A DNA stretch of 64,000 nucleotides from Alphaproteobacteria bacterium. Its GTDB lineage: Bacteria; Pseudomonadota; Alphaproteobacteria; Caulobacterales; Aquidulcibacteraceae. This document shows, in pieces, positions 8,858 to 17,042 of the stretch. Within the stretch, counting starts at the first letter, position 1, and each line of letters opens with the position of its first letter. The stretch spans positions 29,970-93,969 of the forward strand of contig JAIXQA010000048.1 in assembly GCA_027485915.1 (NCBI GenBank), given 5' to 3'. The notes beneath the pieces were generated by a model. That model saw nothing but the letters and a program-made list of their open reading frames with translations, was not told the DNA's origin and did no database searches. Made by a program: the position numbers and the translations under genes.

Positions 8858-9442
8858 TTAGCGAATGTAGGGCAAGTCTGCTGGCATCAGGACGGTATCA
8901 ATCGCATGGATCAGGCCATTGCTGGCTGGAATGTCAGCCTGCACGACAGTTGCATTATTGATGCGAACGCCATTGCGGCCATCGATAGATACTGAATGCC
9001 CTTCCAAGGTTGGGCTTGTCATCGTCATGCCCATTAGCCCCGACGAAGGAACCCGACCACTGACGATATGATAGGACACAATCCGGCGAAGCGCTGCACG
9101 ATTTTCTACCTTGAGCAATTTCTCCAATGTACCAGCTGGCAAATTGGCAAAGGCCTGATCGGTTGGCGCAAATACCGTGATTGGGCCAGACATGGTCAAG
9201 CGGTCATAAAGGCCTGCGGCATTGGCAGCAGCCAACAAAGTGTTGAACTGGCCATAGCCAGCTGCAACGGTCGCGACATCACCAGGCCCTGTCGCAGGCA
9301 CCGTCATCACCACAGGATCCGCGGTCACAACGGTCACAGCTTGCGGCTTGGGGGCTTCAATGGTCGTGGTGGAGCAAGCACCCAGAGTGAGGACCAAAAG
9401 CGGCAGAATGGCAAAGGCTTTTTGAAAATTAAAAATTGTCAT
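8858..9442 (-). CDS. Fasciclin-domain lipoprotein
   Basis: 194 residues from ATG 9442, chosen because AAGGAT stands just upstream and it gives a clean lipoprotein signal ending LTLGAC. A longer frame to 9517 lacks these. A single fasciclin (FAS1) domain fills residues about 55-190. It includes TVFAPTDQAFANLP, the YHIVSGRV H-box segment and NGLIHAIDTVLMP. Bacterial FAS1 proteins are surface or periplasmic adhesion-type modules. A perfect GGAAC-N16-CGTT promoter at 9487-9511 (reverse strand) predicts control by the general stress sigma factor EcfG, encoded 8 kb away. Confidence 0.9.
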   Translation of the reverse strand: MTIFNFQKAFAILPLLVLTLGACSTTTIEAPKPQAVTVVTADPVVMTVPATGPGDVATVAAGYGQFNTLLAAANAAGLYDRLTMSGPITVFAPTDQAFANLPAGTLEKLLKVENRAALRRIVSYHIVSGRVPSSGLMGMTMTSPTLEGHSVSIDGRNGVRINNATVVQADIPASNGLIHAIDTVLMPADLPYIR

Positions 9443-9486
9443 GGGGATATCCTTTAGGGGCGGGCAGTCAAAGCTGTCGGCAAGGC

Positions 9487-9511
9487 AACGCCCCAGTCGC
9501 CCGCTGGTTCC
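9487..9511 (-). promoter_or_regulatory. EcfG-type promoter for fasciclin gene
   Basis: On the reverse strand GGAAC (9511-9507), a 16-base spacer and CGTT (9490-9487) match the alphaproteobacterial general stress consensus exactly. The implied 5'-UTR to ATG 9442 is about 38 nt. Confidence 0.8.
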
Positions 9512-9523
9512 CGTCACACAGCT

Positions 9524-10801
9524 TTAGCGAAGTTGATCGAGCAATTTGGGGATATCGATCAGACCAAAGGCCACGGAAGAATCCGCGACCCCATAGGGCA
9601 GCAAAATTTTGTCGCCATTGCGCAATGCGCCGCAGGCGTAAACCACGTTGGGCACATAGCCATTTCGGCCCCGATCGCTTGGCGCCAAAATAGGTTCTGC
9701 GGTGCGGCCTAAGACCACGCGCGGGTTTGTTTTGTCGAGCAGGAGGGCACCCATCGCATATTTGCGCATCGCGCCTACGCCGTGGGTTAGGACCAGAAAC
9801 CCCTCGTCCAACTCAATCGGCGAACCGCAATTGCCAGTCTGAACAAGGTCCCAGAGAAATTTTGGACTGGCTATCATCTCGCCCTTGTCCCAATGCAAGA
9901 GGGTCTCGGACTGCATGAAGAAGTGACTCTCGCCATCATAGCGGCCTAGCATGGCATAGGCCCCATCAACCCGGCGAGGAAAGAGCGCCATGCCTTTGCC
10001 GTCTACGGCCGTCCCAGTCATGGGCTGGAGTTTAAAGTCGGTGAAGTCAGAAGTCGTCATGAGTTCCGAGCGTACTTCAAGGCCAGAATAGGCCGTATAC
10101 GTCCCATGAAAGGCAGAAGGCTGCCCCTCTTCTTCAAACCGAACCATGCGAAGGTCTTCAAGCCCATTACGCTGGGCATTTGTGACTGGAAAAATGACGG
10201 CAGCCGAAATGGGCACCGTTGGCGGTCGCTGCACCGTCACGACACCATGTGCATCCGGTCCGCTGGAATTGGCAGCCAAAGTAGGACTCGTCTGTGGCCA
10301 GATCTGGAGGGTATTATCGCGCGTCAAAATCCCTTCCCGAAAAGAAATGGACGAGATGTGACCCTCGCCGACATTGCGAAGCGATAGGATGAAGCGAAGG
10401 TCACCGGGGCGCATGCCGGTTTGGTCTGGATGCGCCACGATGGAGGGGTTGGTGACCGCGGCAGCGCAATAGGCATATTCGAGACAGAAGAAGGCACCGA
10501 TCAGCTCAAGATGGGCGGGCGACAGCGTGTCGCAATCCCCTGCGATCGCCTCGCAAATCTTAAGGCTGCGCTCTAGAAATAGGCTGCGCGTCTCCCAATG
10601 TCGGCCTTTGAAGTCTGCATTGACATGGTCCAACGCATGCAGACACGTTGCCTGATCGAGCGTTGCTACCGTGTGAAAGATGCGCCGCGCACGGGCCAAT
10701 TGGGTCGGGTGCAAGTCACGCGGCTCTGGCGCGATGTGGAAGGGCCGGATGACAACCAAGGACGGATCGGGCAGCAGGGTGCCTTCCAACAAGTCAATCA
10801 C
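9524..10801 (-). CDS. Glycoside hydrolase family 130-like phosphorylase/hydrolase
   Basis: 425 residues with the five-bladed propeller pattern of GH130. Visible landmarks are HGTYTAYSG, GKGMALFPRRVDGAYAML, GRYDGESHFFMQSE, GNCGSPIELDEGFLVLTHGVG and PNVVYACGALRNGDKILLPYG. Family members act on beta-mannosides, most by phosphorolysis, some by hydrolysis. Its ATG overlaps the stop of the GT4 gene at 10798, so both are made from one transcript. The pairing suggests synthesis and turnover of a mannose-type oligosaccharide; the exact substrate cannot be read from sequence. The protein has no signal peptide, so it is cytoplasmic. Confidence 0.85.
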   Translation of the reverse strand: MIDLLEGTLLPDPSLVVIRPFHIAPEPRDLHPTQLARARRIFHTVATLDQATCLHALDHVNADFKGRHWETRSLFLERSLKICEAIAGDCDTLSPAHLELIGAFFCLEYAYCAAAVTNPSIVAHPDQTGMRPGDLRFILSLRNVGEGHISSISFREGILTRDNTLQIWPQTSPTLAANSSGPDAHGVVTVQRPPTVPISAAVIFPVTNAQRNGLEDLRMVRFEEEGQPSAFHGTYTAYSGLEVRSELMTTSDFTDFKLQPMTGTAVDGKGMALFPRRVDGAYAMLGRYDGESHFFMQSETLLHWDKGEMIASPKFLWDLVQTGNCGSPIELDEGFLVLTHGVGAMRKYAMGALLLDKTNPRVVLGRTAEPILAPSDRGRNGYVPNVVYACGALRNGDKILLPYGVADSSVAFGLIDIPKLLDQLR

Positions 10802-13134
10802 ATGGATAGCCCGATGGGGCGCTCTGGCTTGACGGCTGTAAGTCCTGTCACGCGCGCCATCTCACAATTGGCCATTTGCAAGGCCAGAATTGATTCCGCG
10901 CCCTGATTTCGATTGACGCCCGTTTCGGTCAAGCCATCAAAGCAACCGCCCTGCTGATCACTCAAGGGCAATCCATTATCATTCTCGCCAAAGAACCAAG
11001 CGTGCGCCGTTTGGGCCATGATCAGCCATTTACTTTGTTTTGTCGCTTCATAAGCCGCCAAGGCTGCATCGATGGTGGCACAAGCTTCGATGGGCTGCTG
11101 GTCCAATAGCCGGGGTGGCGCGAATGCAAGTTGGGGCGTGGAACTCCCGACGGCCCGAAAGAAGCCGTTCGGGGCCTTTTGCACGCTGTCGAGCCACGCC
11201 AACGTCTTGAGGCCGATGGCGAGTATATCGGGTCTGGCCAGACAGACGCCAGCAGCGATCAAAGCGTGAGGGATGCGGGCATTGTCATAGGAAAGGCTCG
11301 GCTCCAGCCATTGCCAGGTTGGCGCTGCATGGGTCTCAAACCGCTCCATGAGACCTTCAGCGTGGCTGACCACTAAATCATAGGCCGAAAGATTATGCGG
11401 TTCAGCCTGCAAAAGGCTGACCGCTCCTAGGATGGCAAAGCATTGGGCCCGCAGGGATGTTAAGGCTGCAATCGATCTGCCTGTCTGTTTGGCCAAGGCC
11501 AAAGCCCATAGGCGAACTTGTTCTTGATCTGCATGACACGCCGTCTCGCCCAAAGCCCAAAAAGTTCGACCATTGCTGTCCGCTGAGCCTTCCGCTTCTA
11601 ACCAGGTGCGGTCATAGCCCATGAAATTACGAAATCGCTCTGTGTCGGGGTTCCAAGCGTGCTGAATGAAGGCCGCGTAGGTGCGCTCTAAATGGTCCAG
11701 CGTATGATTCTTATGGCCCAATTTTCGAAAGCGCTGGATGAGGATGAGCGCGCGTACCGCGTCATCAATGCAATAGCCATGCGCCCGATTGTCTATGCCA
11801 TAAGATGCATGCTGCATGATCCCACAAGCATCTGTGACGCGCTGGACTGCCAGCAAAGATGGCAGGCTCTGATCTGTTAAAAGCGGGGCCGCCAAATGGC
11901 GGTCCTGCCTTCGCCCAATCGCAGTTTGAAACGCCGCAGCATAGGCCTCTGCCGATCGCTCCCAAATCGTTGCACGGCCTTTGGCATAAGCCGATTGTCC
12001 GGCTGCCAGCAATTGCACCGGATCGTCCAAGAGGCGCGCAATAACCGCAGCAAATCCAGCAGAATCGCCAAAATCGACCAGAGCACCACAACTGTCATCG
12101 ACCCATTCTGTCGCGTGCCAGAACGGGGTTGAAACAACAGGTTTGCCGAGCGCAATCGCATAGGCCAACGTGCCGGACGTGACTTGGGCTTTATTCAAAT
12201 AAGGCGTCACATAAATGTCGGCAGCACTCAGATAGGTCAAAAGAAGCGCGTCATCGACAAAGGCATCCACAAAGCGGATGTGTTTGACAACACCCAAGTC
12301 GTTGGCAAGCTTAATCAAGCCATCGCGGTAAGCCTCTCCGTCCACCCGTTTGAGGTTGGGATGGGTCGCGCCCAAGACGACATATAGGGCGTCTGGGTGC
12401 GCAGCCACAATTTCCGGCATCGCCGCAATCAATGTCTCGAGTCCTTTGCCGGGCGATAAGAGGCCAAAGGTCAACAGCACTTTATATGGGCTGAGATCTA
12501 GGTGCGCCTTAAAGCGATCCGGGCGCGCGAACGGCCGATCAGGCGTGCCATGTGGGCAAATGGTGACTTTCGCCGGGTCAGCCCCATAAACCTCACCCAA
12601 CAGGTCGGCCCCTTTTTGGGCCATGACAATGACTTGGTCGGCGCGCCGCAAGAGGGCTGCGACCACATGGCGCTGCCCTTGAGTTGGCGTTTCGATTACG
12701 GTGTGCATGGTGATCACCACGGGGGCGGTCAGGCGGTCGATCAAATCGAGAATATAGGCACCGTCAATTCCACCAAAGATTCCAAACTCATGTTGGATCG
12801 ATACGACATCGATCCCCAGATGATTGAGCCGATCGGCCGCCTTCCGATAGTCGGACTGAACATGCTGGCGGATCCGGCACAAGGCTGTTTCCTCGGCCAA
12901 TGCTTCATCATCATCTAAAATGCGAACCAAATCGCAGGCCCAGCCGTCCAACAGGTTCAAGGAGCGCTGAACGTCAGCTGTGAAGGTGGCGATCCCGCAT
13001 CGTCTCGGTGGAAAAGTTCCCACAATCGCGACCCGTCGATCCGTTGGCTCTGCTGTTTGGGGCAGGAAGCGCAATAGCCCTTCAAGGCTTGGAAGAAGGG
13101 TCGTACGCGGGGCATCAGGGGGAGCTGGCTGCAT
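10798..13134 (-). CDS. GT4 glycosyltransferase with C-terminal helical domain
   Basis: 778 residues from ATG 13134, preceded by AAGGATC; the open frame reaches 13296 but that extension lacks a ribosome site and runs through the predicted promoter. Residues about 35-420 are a GT-B fold of family 4 (IVGTFPPRRCGIATF, QHEFGIFGG, PHGTPDRPF, GLLSPGKGLETL). The remaining 350 residues are helical with IDDAVRALILIQRF and EPSLSYDNARIPHALI, resembling an (alpha/alpha)6 toroid; that likeness is inferred. The fused domain plus the GH130 partner suggests one enzyme system for a stress-linked mannoside. A perfect EcfG-type promoter lies 46 bp upstream. Confidence 0.85.
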   Translation of the reverse strand: MQPAPPDAPRTTLLPSLEGLLRFLPQTAEPTDRRVAIVGTFPPRRCGIATFTADVQRSLNLLDGWACDLVRILDDDEALAEETALCRIRQHVQSDYRKAADRLNHLGIDVVSIQHEFGIFGGIDGAYILDLIDRLTAPVVITMHTVIETPTQGQRHVVAALLRRADQVIVMAQKGADLLGEVYGADPAKVTICPHGTPDRPFARPDRFKAHLDLSPYKVLLTFGLLSPGKGLETLIAAMPEIVAAHPDALYVVLGATHPNLKRVDGEAYRDGLIKLANDLGVVKHIRFVDAFVDDALLLTYLSAADIYVTPYLNKAQVTSGTLAYAIALGKPVVSTPFWHATEWVDDSCGALVDFGDSAGFAAVIARLLDDPVQLLAAGQSAYAKGRATIWERSAEAYAAAFQTAIGRRQDRHLAAPLLTDQSLPSLLAVQRVTDACGIMQHASYGIDNRAHGYCIDDAVRALILIQRFRKLGHKNHTLDHLERTYAAFIQHAWNPDTERFRNFMGYDRTWLEAEGSADSNGRTFWALGETACHADQEQVRLWALALAKQTGRSIAALTSLRAQCFAILGAVSLLQAEPHNLSAYDLVVSHAEGLMERFETHAAPTWQWLEPSLSYDNARIPHALIAAGVCLARPDILAIGLKTLAWLDSVQKAPNGFFRAVGSSTPQLAFAPPRLLDQQPIEACATIDAALAAYEATKQSKWLIMAQTAHAWFFGENDNGLPLSDQQGGCFDGLTETGVNRNQGAESILALQMANCEMARVTGLTAVKPERPIGLSM

Positions 13135-13179
13135 GGACTTGATCCTTATCGCGCCAGCAAAGGCCAGCATTAATCCATC

Positions 13180-13204
13180 AACGCCGACACAAAAAAACGG
13201 TTCC
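13180..13204 (-). promoter_or_regulatory. EcfG-type promoter for GT4-GH130 operon
   Basis: Reverse-strand GGAAC (13204-13200), 16 bases, CGTT (13183-13180): a perfect consensus. It stands back to back with the forward promoter at 13233, their -35 elements 28 bp apart. Confidence 0.8.
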
Positions 13205-13232
13205 TTGATAAAGCACCTGCGCAGACTGTTTT

Positions 13233-13257
13233 GGAACCTCATGCGGGCGGAGGCGTA
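13233..13257 (+). promoter_or_regulatory. EcfG-type promoter for small ORF and sod
   Basis: GGAAC (13233-13237), 16 bases, CGTA (13254-13257): one mismatch in the -10. The implied start near 13264 leaves just room for the AAGGAG ribosome site of the ORF at 13280. Confidence 0.65.
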
Positions 13258-13279
13258 ACCCTTCCACAAGGAGATCCAA

Positions 13280-13462
13280 ATGCCCCCCACATCCAAGGCC
13301 GCTCAAACCAGCCCTGCTAAGCCGCAGGCAAGTCCTGACGAAAGCCACATCCTCCACCTCTATGAACAAGATTTTGACAGCTGGGAATTTACCGAAGCAC
13401 AGCCGCGCGTATCCCTCTTTTGCGACAGCTTCCCGACCCTTGGAGGCCATGATGTCACTTGA
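13280..13462 (+). CDS. Small ORF, 60 residues, upstream of sod
   Basis: A 60-residue frame with the best ribosome site of its neighbourhood, AAGGAG at 13268-13273, seven bases before ATG 13280. A predicted EcfG promoter lies immediately upstream. The product starts MPPTSKAAQTSPAKPQASPD, is Pro/Ala/Ser-rich at first, then acidic and aromatic (DFDSWEF). I recognise no family and see no signal peptide or membrane helix. It overlaps the sod start by 11 bp in another frame, so it could be a translationally coupled leader or a small stress protein. The evidence for translation is context only. Confidence 0.55.
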   Translation: MPPTSKAAQTSPAKPQASPDESHILHLYEQDFDSWEFTEAQPRVSLFCDSFPTLGGHDVT

Positions 13463-14141
13463 AGGTCATACACTTTCACCCGATGAATCTTTTGGCGTGT
13501 TCAATAAGTCGAACGGCACCTTCGTTCTACCCAGCCTGCCTTTCGAAGTGACAGCCCTCGTGCCGATCACAGGCGCGGAAACACTGGGTGTTCATTTGGG
13601 CAAGCACCATCAAGCCTATGTTGACGGCGCTAACCGGTTGATAGAACCAATGGCCAAAAAGTTTGAGACCGCCGTTGACGTGATCCGCTTTGCCCGCAGC
13701 ATCGAAGCGCATGGTCTTTTGGAGCAGGCAGGCCAAGCCCTTAACCACGGCTTCTTTTGGACGTGTCATCAAGCCGCCGGCCTGACCCGTCCAGAGGGTA
13801 GTCTGGAGATTGCGATCAATGGCAAGTTCGGTGATTTTGCAGGCTTTGTTGACGCGGCAATCGCCTTAGGCAAATCTCGCGTCGGCTCTGGTTGGATTTG
13901 GCTGGTCGCCGATTCTGAAGGGGCTGTCAGACTAGAACTTACCCAGGATGCGCAAACCCTGCTGGACGACCCGAGCCTGGTTGCCCTGCTCGTCTGCGAC
14001 ATTTGGGAGCATGCCTATTATCTGGACCGTGCATCCGATCGGGCTGGCTGGATTGATGGCTTCTTTGGCCAATTGGCTGACTGGTCAATGGCCAAATCGC
14101 GTTACGAACTCTGGCTCAGCCGGGAACCAGATGCCACTTAG
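13452..14141 (+). CDS. sod: Fe/Mn superoxide dismutase
   Basis: 229 residues from ATG 13452, set by TGGAGG at 13441-13446; the open frame extends to 13362 but has no ribosome site there. All family landmarks are visible: GVHLGKHHQAY (first metal His and active-site Tyr), LNHGFFW (second His), GSGWIWLV, and DIWEHAYYLD with the last Asp and His ligands. It converts superoxide to hydrogen peroxide and oxygen. The first 25 residues precede the usual family start and are not a signal peptide. Metal choice, Fe or Mn, cannot be decided by eye. It is cotranscribed with the small ORF at 13280 under a predicted stress promoter. Confidence 0.92.
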   Translation: MSLEGHTLSPDESFGVFNKSNGTFVLPSLPFEVTALVPITGAETLGVHLGKHHQAYVDGANRLIEPMAKKFETAVDVIRFARSIEAHGLLEQAGQALNHGFFWTCHQAAGLTRPEGSLEIAINGKFGDFAGFVDAAIALGKSRVGSGWIWLVADSEGAVRLELTQDAQTLLDDPSLVALLVCDIWEHAYYLDRASDRAGWIDGFFGQLADWSMAKSRYELWLSREPDAT

Positions 14142-14147
14142 CGCGTT
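14123..14147 (+). promoter_or_regulatory. EcfG-type promoter for csbD-like gene
   Basis: GGAAC (14123-14127), 16 bases, CGTT (14144-14147): a perfect match that overlaps the last codons of sod. It gives the CsbD gene its own stress promoter, with a start near 14154. Confidence 0.75.
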
Positions 14148-14179
14148 ACATCTTCACCTCCCAACCAAAGGCGAAGATT

Positions 14180-14407
14180 ATGAATAACGACACCATTAAA
14201 GGCCAATTCGACCAATTCATCGGTGCAGCAAAATCAGAATGGGGCAAGTTGACCGATGATGATTTCATGCGCGTCAGCGGCGATCTGCAAAAGCTGAAGG
14301 GCGCTGTCCAAGAGCGCTATGGTATCACGAAGGAAGAAGCTGAAAAGCAAGTCAGCAAATGGGAATCTAGTCGCCCACGGGATATGACTGACCGCTCTGA
14401 ACACTAA
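14180..14407 (+). CDS. CsbD family stress protein
   Basis: 75 residues with the CsbD signature: NNDTIKGQFDQFIGAAKSEW, then GDLQKLKGAVQERYGITKEEAEKQV. These are small, hydrophilic, helical proteins of unknown molecular role that are strongly induced in stress and stationary phase (first described in the Bacillus SigB regulon). It follows sod by 38 bp and has its own perfect EcfG-type promoter overlapping the sod stop. A strong terminator lies at 14522-14562. Confidence 0.92.
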   Translation: MNNDTIKGQFDQFIGAAKSEWGKLTDDDFMRVSGDLQKLKGAVQERYGITKEEAEKQVSKWESSRPRDMTDRSEH

Positions 14408-14415
14408 TCGATCAT

Positions 14416-14461
14416 GCCCACCGACATCTGACATGGTCCTCTCGTTAGATGCCATGTGGGC
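14416..14461. repeat. Stem-loop downstream of csbD-like gene
   Basis: GCCCAC (14416-14421) pairs with GTGGGC (14456-14461), with an inner CATCT/AGATG helix. A second perfect hairpin, CGCAGT-cccc-ACTGCG, follows at 14483-14498. Confidence 0.5.
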
Positions 14462-14521
14462 CTGACCCGGGCTTTCAAACACCGCAGTCCCCACTGCGAT
14501 CCCCCTGTTTATTGACCGGTT

Positions 14522-14562
14522 TTGGCCGCTGCCCTTTTTAACAAGTGCGGCGGCCAATTTTT
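14522..14562 (+). terminator. Rho-independent terminator of sod-csbD unit
   Basis: TTGGCCGC (14522-14529) pairs perfectly with GCGGCCAA (14550-14557), followed by TTTTT: a standard intrinsic terminator, about 115 bp after the csbD stop. Confidence 0.75.
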
Positions 14563-14583
14563 GGGGTGCGTCTGCAACAGAAA

Positions 14584-14637
14584 AAGCCAAACCGGCCCGA
14601 CTCCCCAACTTCAGTTGGGGAGTCGTCTGTTTGGCTT
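14584..14637. repeat. Two-tier perfect hairpin
   Basis: Outer arms AAGCCAAAC (14584-14592) and GTTTGGCTT (14629-14637) enclose an inner GACTCCCCAAC (14599-14609) and GTTGGGGAGTC (14614-14624) around a TTCA loop. There are twenty perfect pairs. No T-run follows directly. It may be a transcript end, an RNA processing site or part of a small RNA. Confidence 0.6.
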
Positions 14638-14661
14638 CGACTTATTTAGAAGGACAGAAGA

Positions 14662-14690
14662 ATGCCCCCAAACCATAAGAAAGGGGGCAT
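14662..14690 (-). terminator. Terminator of DUF1328/glycine-zipper unit
   Basis: ATGCCCCC (14662-14669) pairs with GGGGGCAT (14683-14690). Read leftward it is followed by TCTTCT, consistent with termination just after the glycine-zipper gene stop at 14697. Confidence 0.6.
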
Positions 14691-14696
14691 CGTCGC

Positions 14697-15050
14697 TTAC
14701 AGGCCGCGTGGCGATTGATCGCGTACCCAGCAGGTGCGGTTGCTATTCGGGATCACGTAATAATAGGCACCATTGCGATCGCGGTAAGTTGGTCCACGGC
14801 GCGCCGTTGCGCATTCATCACGGCGTTGGTCTAAACTATAGCCGCGCACCGCGCCTGCCGTCCCGCCAATGACGGCACCGACGACGGCGCCATTTCCGGC
14901 ATCACCGCCACCGGTATTGTTCCCAATAACCGCACCAGCCAGTGCACCTATCGCAGCACCAGCGCCTGCATTGCGTTCCATATTACCTGTTGTCGTACAC
15001 GCGCCCAAGGCGCTGGCCAAAGCGATCAGGCCGATTGTCAGAATTTTCAT
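14697..15050 (-). CDS. Glycine-zipper lipoprotein
   Basis: 117 residues from the second of two adjacent ATGs (15050), which has GGAT six bases upstream. It has a lipoprotein signal ending SALGACTTT, then a glycine-zipper membrane segment (GAGAAIGALAGAVIGNNTGG and VVGAVIGGTAGAVRG), then a basic C-terminal part with CWVRDQ. Proteins of this type sit in the outer envelope and are often stress-induced; the mechanism is unknown. It follows the DUF1328 gene by 45 bp without a visible promoter, so both are probably read from the EcfG-type promoter at 15324-15348. Confidence 0.8.
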   Translation of the reverse strand: MKILTIGLIALASALGACTTTGNMERNAGAGAAIGALAGAVIGNNTGGGDAGNGAVVGAVIGGTAGAVRGYSLDQRRDECATARRGPTYRDRNGAYYYVIPNSNRTCWVRDQSPRGL

Positions 15051-15095
15051 CATGATATCCAATTTGAGGAAGGAGAGGAGGATTTAACTTTTGGA

Positions 15096-15269
15096 TTAGT
15101 TGGGCAGCCTGCCGCGAAGCGCTGCCGCTATCGCGCTGATGAGAAACAAAACCGCAAAAACAAAGAAGAGGATTTTGGCGATATCGACGGAAGCACTTGC
15201 AATGCCACCAAAGCCTAGCACTCCCGCGATCAAGGCCAGTATCAAGAAGCTTATCGACCAACGCAGCAT
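15096..15269 (-). CDS. DUF1328 small membrane protein (YtjA-like)
   Basis: 57 residues, starting [20 protein letters not shown], then an [19 protein letters not shown] segment, ending LRGRLPN. Two transmembrane helices of about 20 residues each, with the length and pattern of DUF1328. The function is unknown; homologues are common in stress regulons. A perfect EcfG-type promoter lies 55 bp upstream. The glycine-zipper lipoprotein gene follows in the same direction. Confidence 0.88.
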   Translation of the reverse strand: MLRWSISFLILALIAGVLGFGGIASASVDIAKILFFVFAVLFLISAIAAALRGRLPN

Positions 15270-15323
15270 GTCGGTTTTCCTTTCCGAAACGGTGGGTCCA
15301 CATGGCCCACGCCATGCAGATCA

Positions 15324-15348
15324 AACGCCGGCTCGGCACTTACGTTCC
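15324..15348 (-). promoter_or_regulatory. EcfG-type promoter for DUF1328 unit
   Basis: Reverse-strand GGAAC (15348-15344), 16 bases, CGTT (15327-15324): perfect consensus. The implied 5'-UTR is about 45 nt. Confidence 0.8.
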
Positions 15349-15371
15349 CTTTGCGCCTTGGCCGTCTCAGT

Positions 15372-17042
15372 TTAAGCTTGCGTCAGAAGAAAGCTCACCC
15401 CGACGCACGAGCCACCACCATTAAAGGGGGAAAGTGTCAGCTTACTGCCCAATTGGCGTCCAAAGGCCGTCAACAAACTATGACCCGTGCCAAGCTTGGA
15501 GGCCGTCTCAGCCCAGCCAATCCCGGTGTCACAAATTTGTAGACACACCAGCCCCTGCGCATCGACCCGCAAGGAAACATGAACCTGCCCGGTCGCTTCT
15601 CCCGGGAAAGCGTGGATGATTGCATTGGTCAGCGCTTCGACCACAAACATAGAGATCGGCACCGCCAAGTCGGTGGCAATCGGCAATGGGTCGCAGTCAC
15701 ATTCGATCTTAATCCGCTGCATTTGGGCCGGATAGCTACGCCGGATTTGTGCACACAGATCAGCGAGCAAAAGCTGCACATCAATGGTCGAGGCATGCGC
15801 CAAATCATCACTTTCAACAATCAAACGCTGCACCAAAGCCAAGGCCGTCACCCGAGCCTGCACTTGTTCTAAGGGCGCGCGCTGCTCCGGCGTCTCGAGT
15901 TGACGGGCCTGCAAGCTCAGCAAGCTCAAGACAACTTGGATATTGTTTTTGACCCGATGATGCAGCTCGCGAACCAAAGCGTCTTTTTGCTTGGCGATTT
16001 GAATAAGATGGCGATCGCGCAGATCGACGCGGGCTGCCATGGCGACCATTTCTTCGTGCAGCTCAAGCAATTCCTGGGGTTCGAACGCCTCACCTAAATG
16101 ATCTTCAGGTACAAGACCTGCACCATAATGATTGGCAATGGTGCGAAGTCGCTCAATCGGGCGGATGGCCCAATATTCCATCGCGAACCAAGTCGCTGCA
16201 CCGGCAAACAATAAAGCGATCAACGGCAGCGCAATGTCGGTCGCCATATGAAAGAAGGTGGAAGAGTATAATACCTCATCGGGCATTGCGTAACGCATCG
16301 AAAGGTGGCGTGGAACGAGGAGGTAGGAAGAAGTTGACCACGTCTTGCCTTGATTATCACGGGTGACCTCGATTGGGTCACGCGCGCGTGCCTGCCGCGT
16401 GGCGTTTTGCGCATCTTCCAAGGTCAAGCTTGCGCGTCTGTCCAGCATGCGACGATTTAGATCTTGCTCCAGACGGCTCAGATCCAAACCGAATACGATA
16501 TGGCCATCGGGATTGGCTTGTTGATCAATGAGCCCAAGCGCGACAATGAGGCTTGGTTGACCCGTCGCGCGATCAAGTACTGGGCCGGCCGCGGACAGCT
16601 CTTGGCCTGGCGATAATTCACGCCACCAGATTCGGTCACTCACATTGCTTGTCACCGAGATTGGGTGGGCGGCGCAGAGAATTTTCCCGCGTGAGTCGAT
16701 CCTTGCGAGGTTGGAAACGAAGGGCATGCCGACGAGCGCAATGGCTAAGGTTTCGCGACAGGTTACAGAGCCACTTTGAACGTCATCGCGGCTGCTTAAA
16801 CGCACCAAGGCTTGCTGGCCCGTTTCAATGACATGCATGGCCTGCTCGCCGGCGATTGAGACCTGATCTGTGAGACTAGACCGAACAACTTGGCGATCAT
16901 GCGACAGACGGGCAAAGGCTTGTGCAAAGCTGATCAAAAAGACTGGGACCATCGCTCCGCTCACAGCGGCCAAAAGCAATCCCCGCAGGGACTGGCTTTG
17001 AATCCATGTGCGCCAAAAGGAAGAGAGACGCGCGGGCGACAT
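15372..17042 (-). CDS. phyK: PhyK-like HisKA_2 sensor histidine kinase
   Basis: 556 residues. Transmembrane helix 1 spans about 20-44, a periplasmic sensing region about 45-265, helix 2 about 267-290, then a HAMP-like stretch. The kinase core is of the HisKA_2 type: RELHHRVKNNIQVVLSLLSL with acceptor His362, then an ATPase domain with FVVEALTNAIIHAFP, CDTGIGW and GGGSCVGVSF. In Alphaproteobacteria such kinases next to ecfG phosphorylate PhyR to start the general stress response. Its start touches the ecfG stop (17042), so it shares the nepR-ecfG transcript. The kinase assignment is firm; the name phyK rests on location. Confidence 0.85.
   Translation of the reverse strand: MSPARLSSFWRTWIQSQSLRGLLLAAVSGAMVPVFLISFAQAFARLSHDRQVVRSSLTDQVSIAGEQAMHVIETGQQALVRLSSRDDVQSGSVTCRETLAIALVGMPFVSNLARIDSRGKILCAAHPISVTSNVSDRIWWRELSPGQELSAAGPVLDRATGQPSLIVALGLIDQQANPDGHIVFGLDLSRLEQDLNRRMLDRRASLTLEDAQNATRQARARDPIEVTRDNQGKTWSTSSYLLVPRHLSMRYAMPDEVLYSSTFFHMATDIALPLIALLFAGAATWFAMEYWAIRPIERLRTIANHYGAGLVPEDHLGEAFEPQELLELHEEMVAMAARVDLRDRHLIQIAKQKDALVRELHHRVKNNIQVVLSLLSLQARQLETPEQRAPLEQVQARVTALALVQRLIVESDDLAHASTIDVQLLLADLCAQIRRSYPAQMQRIKIECDCDPLPIATDLAVPISMFVVEALTNAIIHAFPGEATGQVHVSLRVDAQGLVCLQICDTGIGWAETASKLGTGHSLLTAFGRQLGSKLTLSPFNGGGSCVGVSFLLTQA

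Noticed and set aside
13362..13451. N-terminal extension of the superoxide dismutase
   Set aside because: No ribosome site precedes 13362, while TGGAGG is correctly placed for ATG 13452; the extension is covered by the small ORF in another frame.
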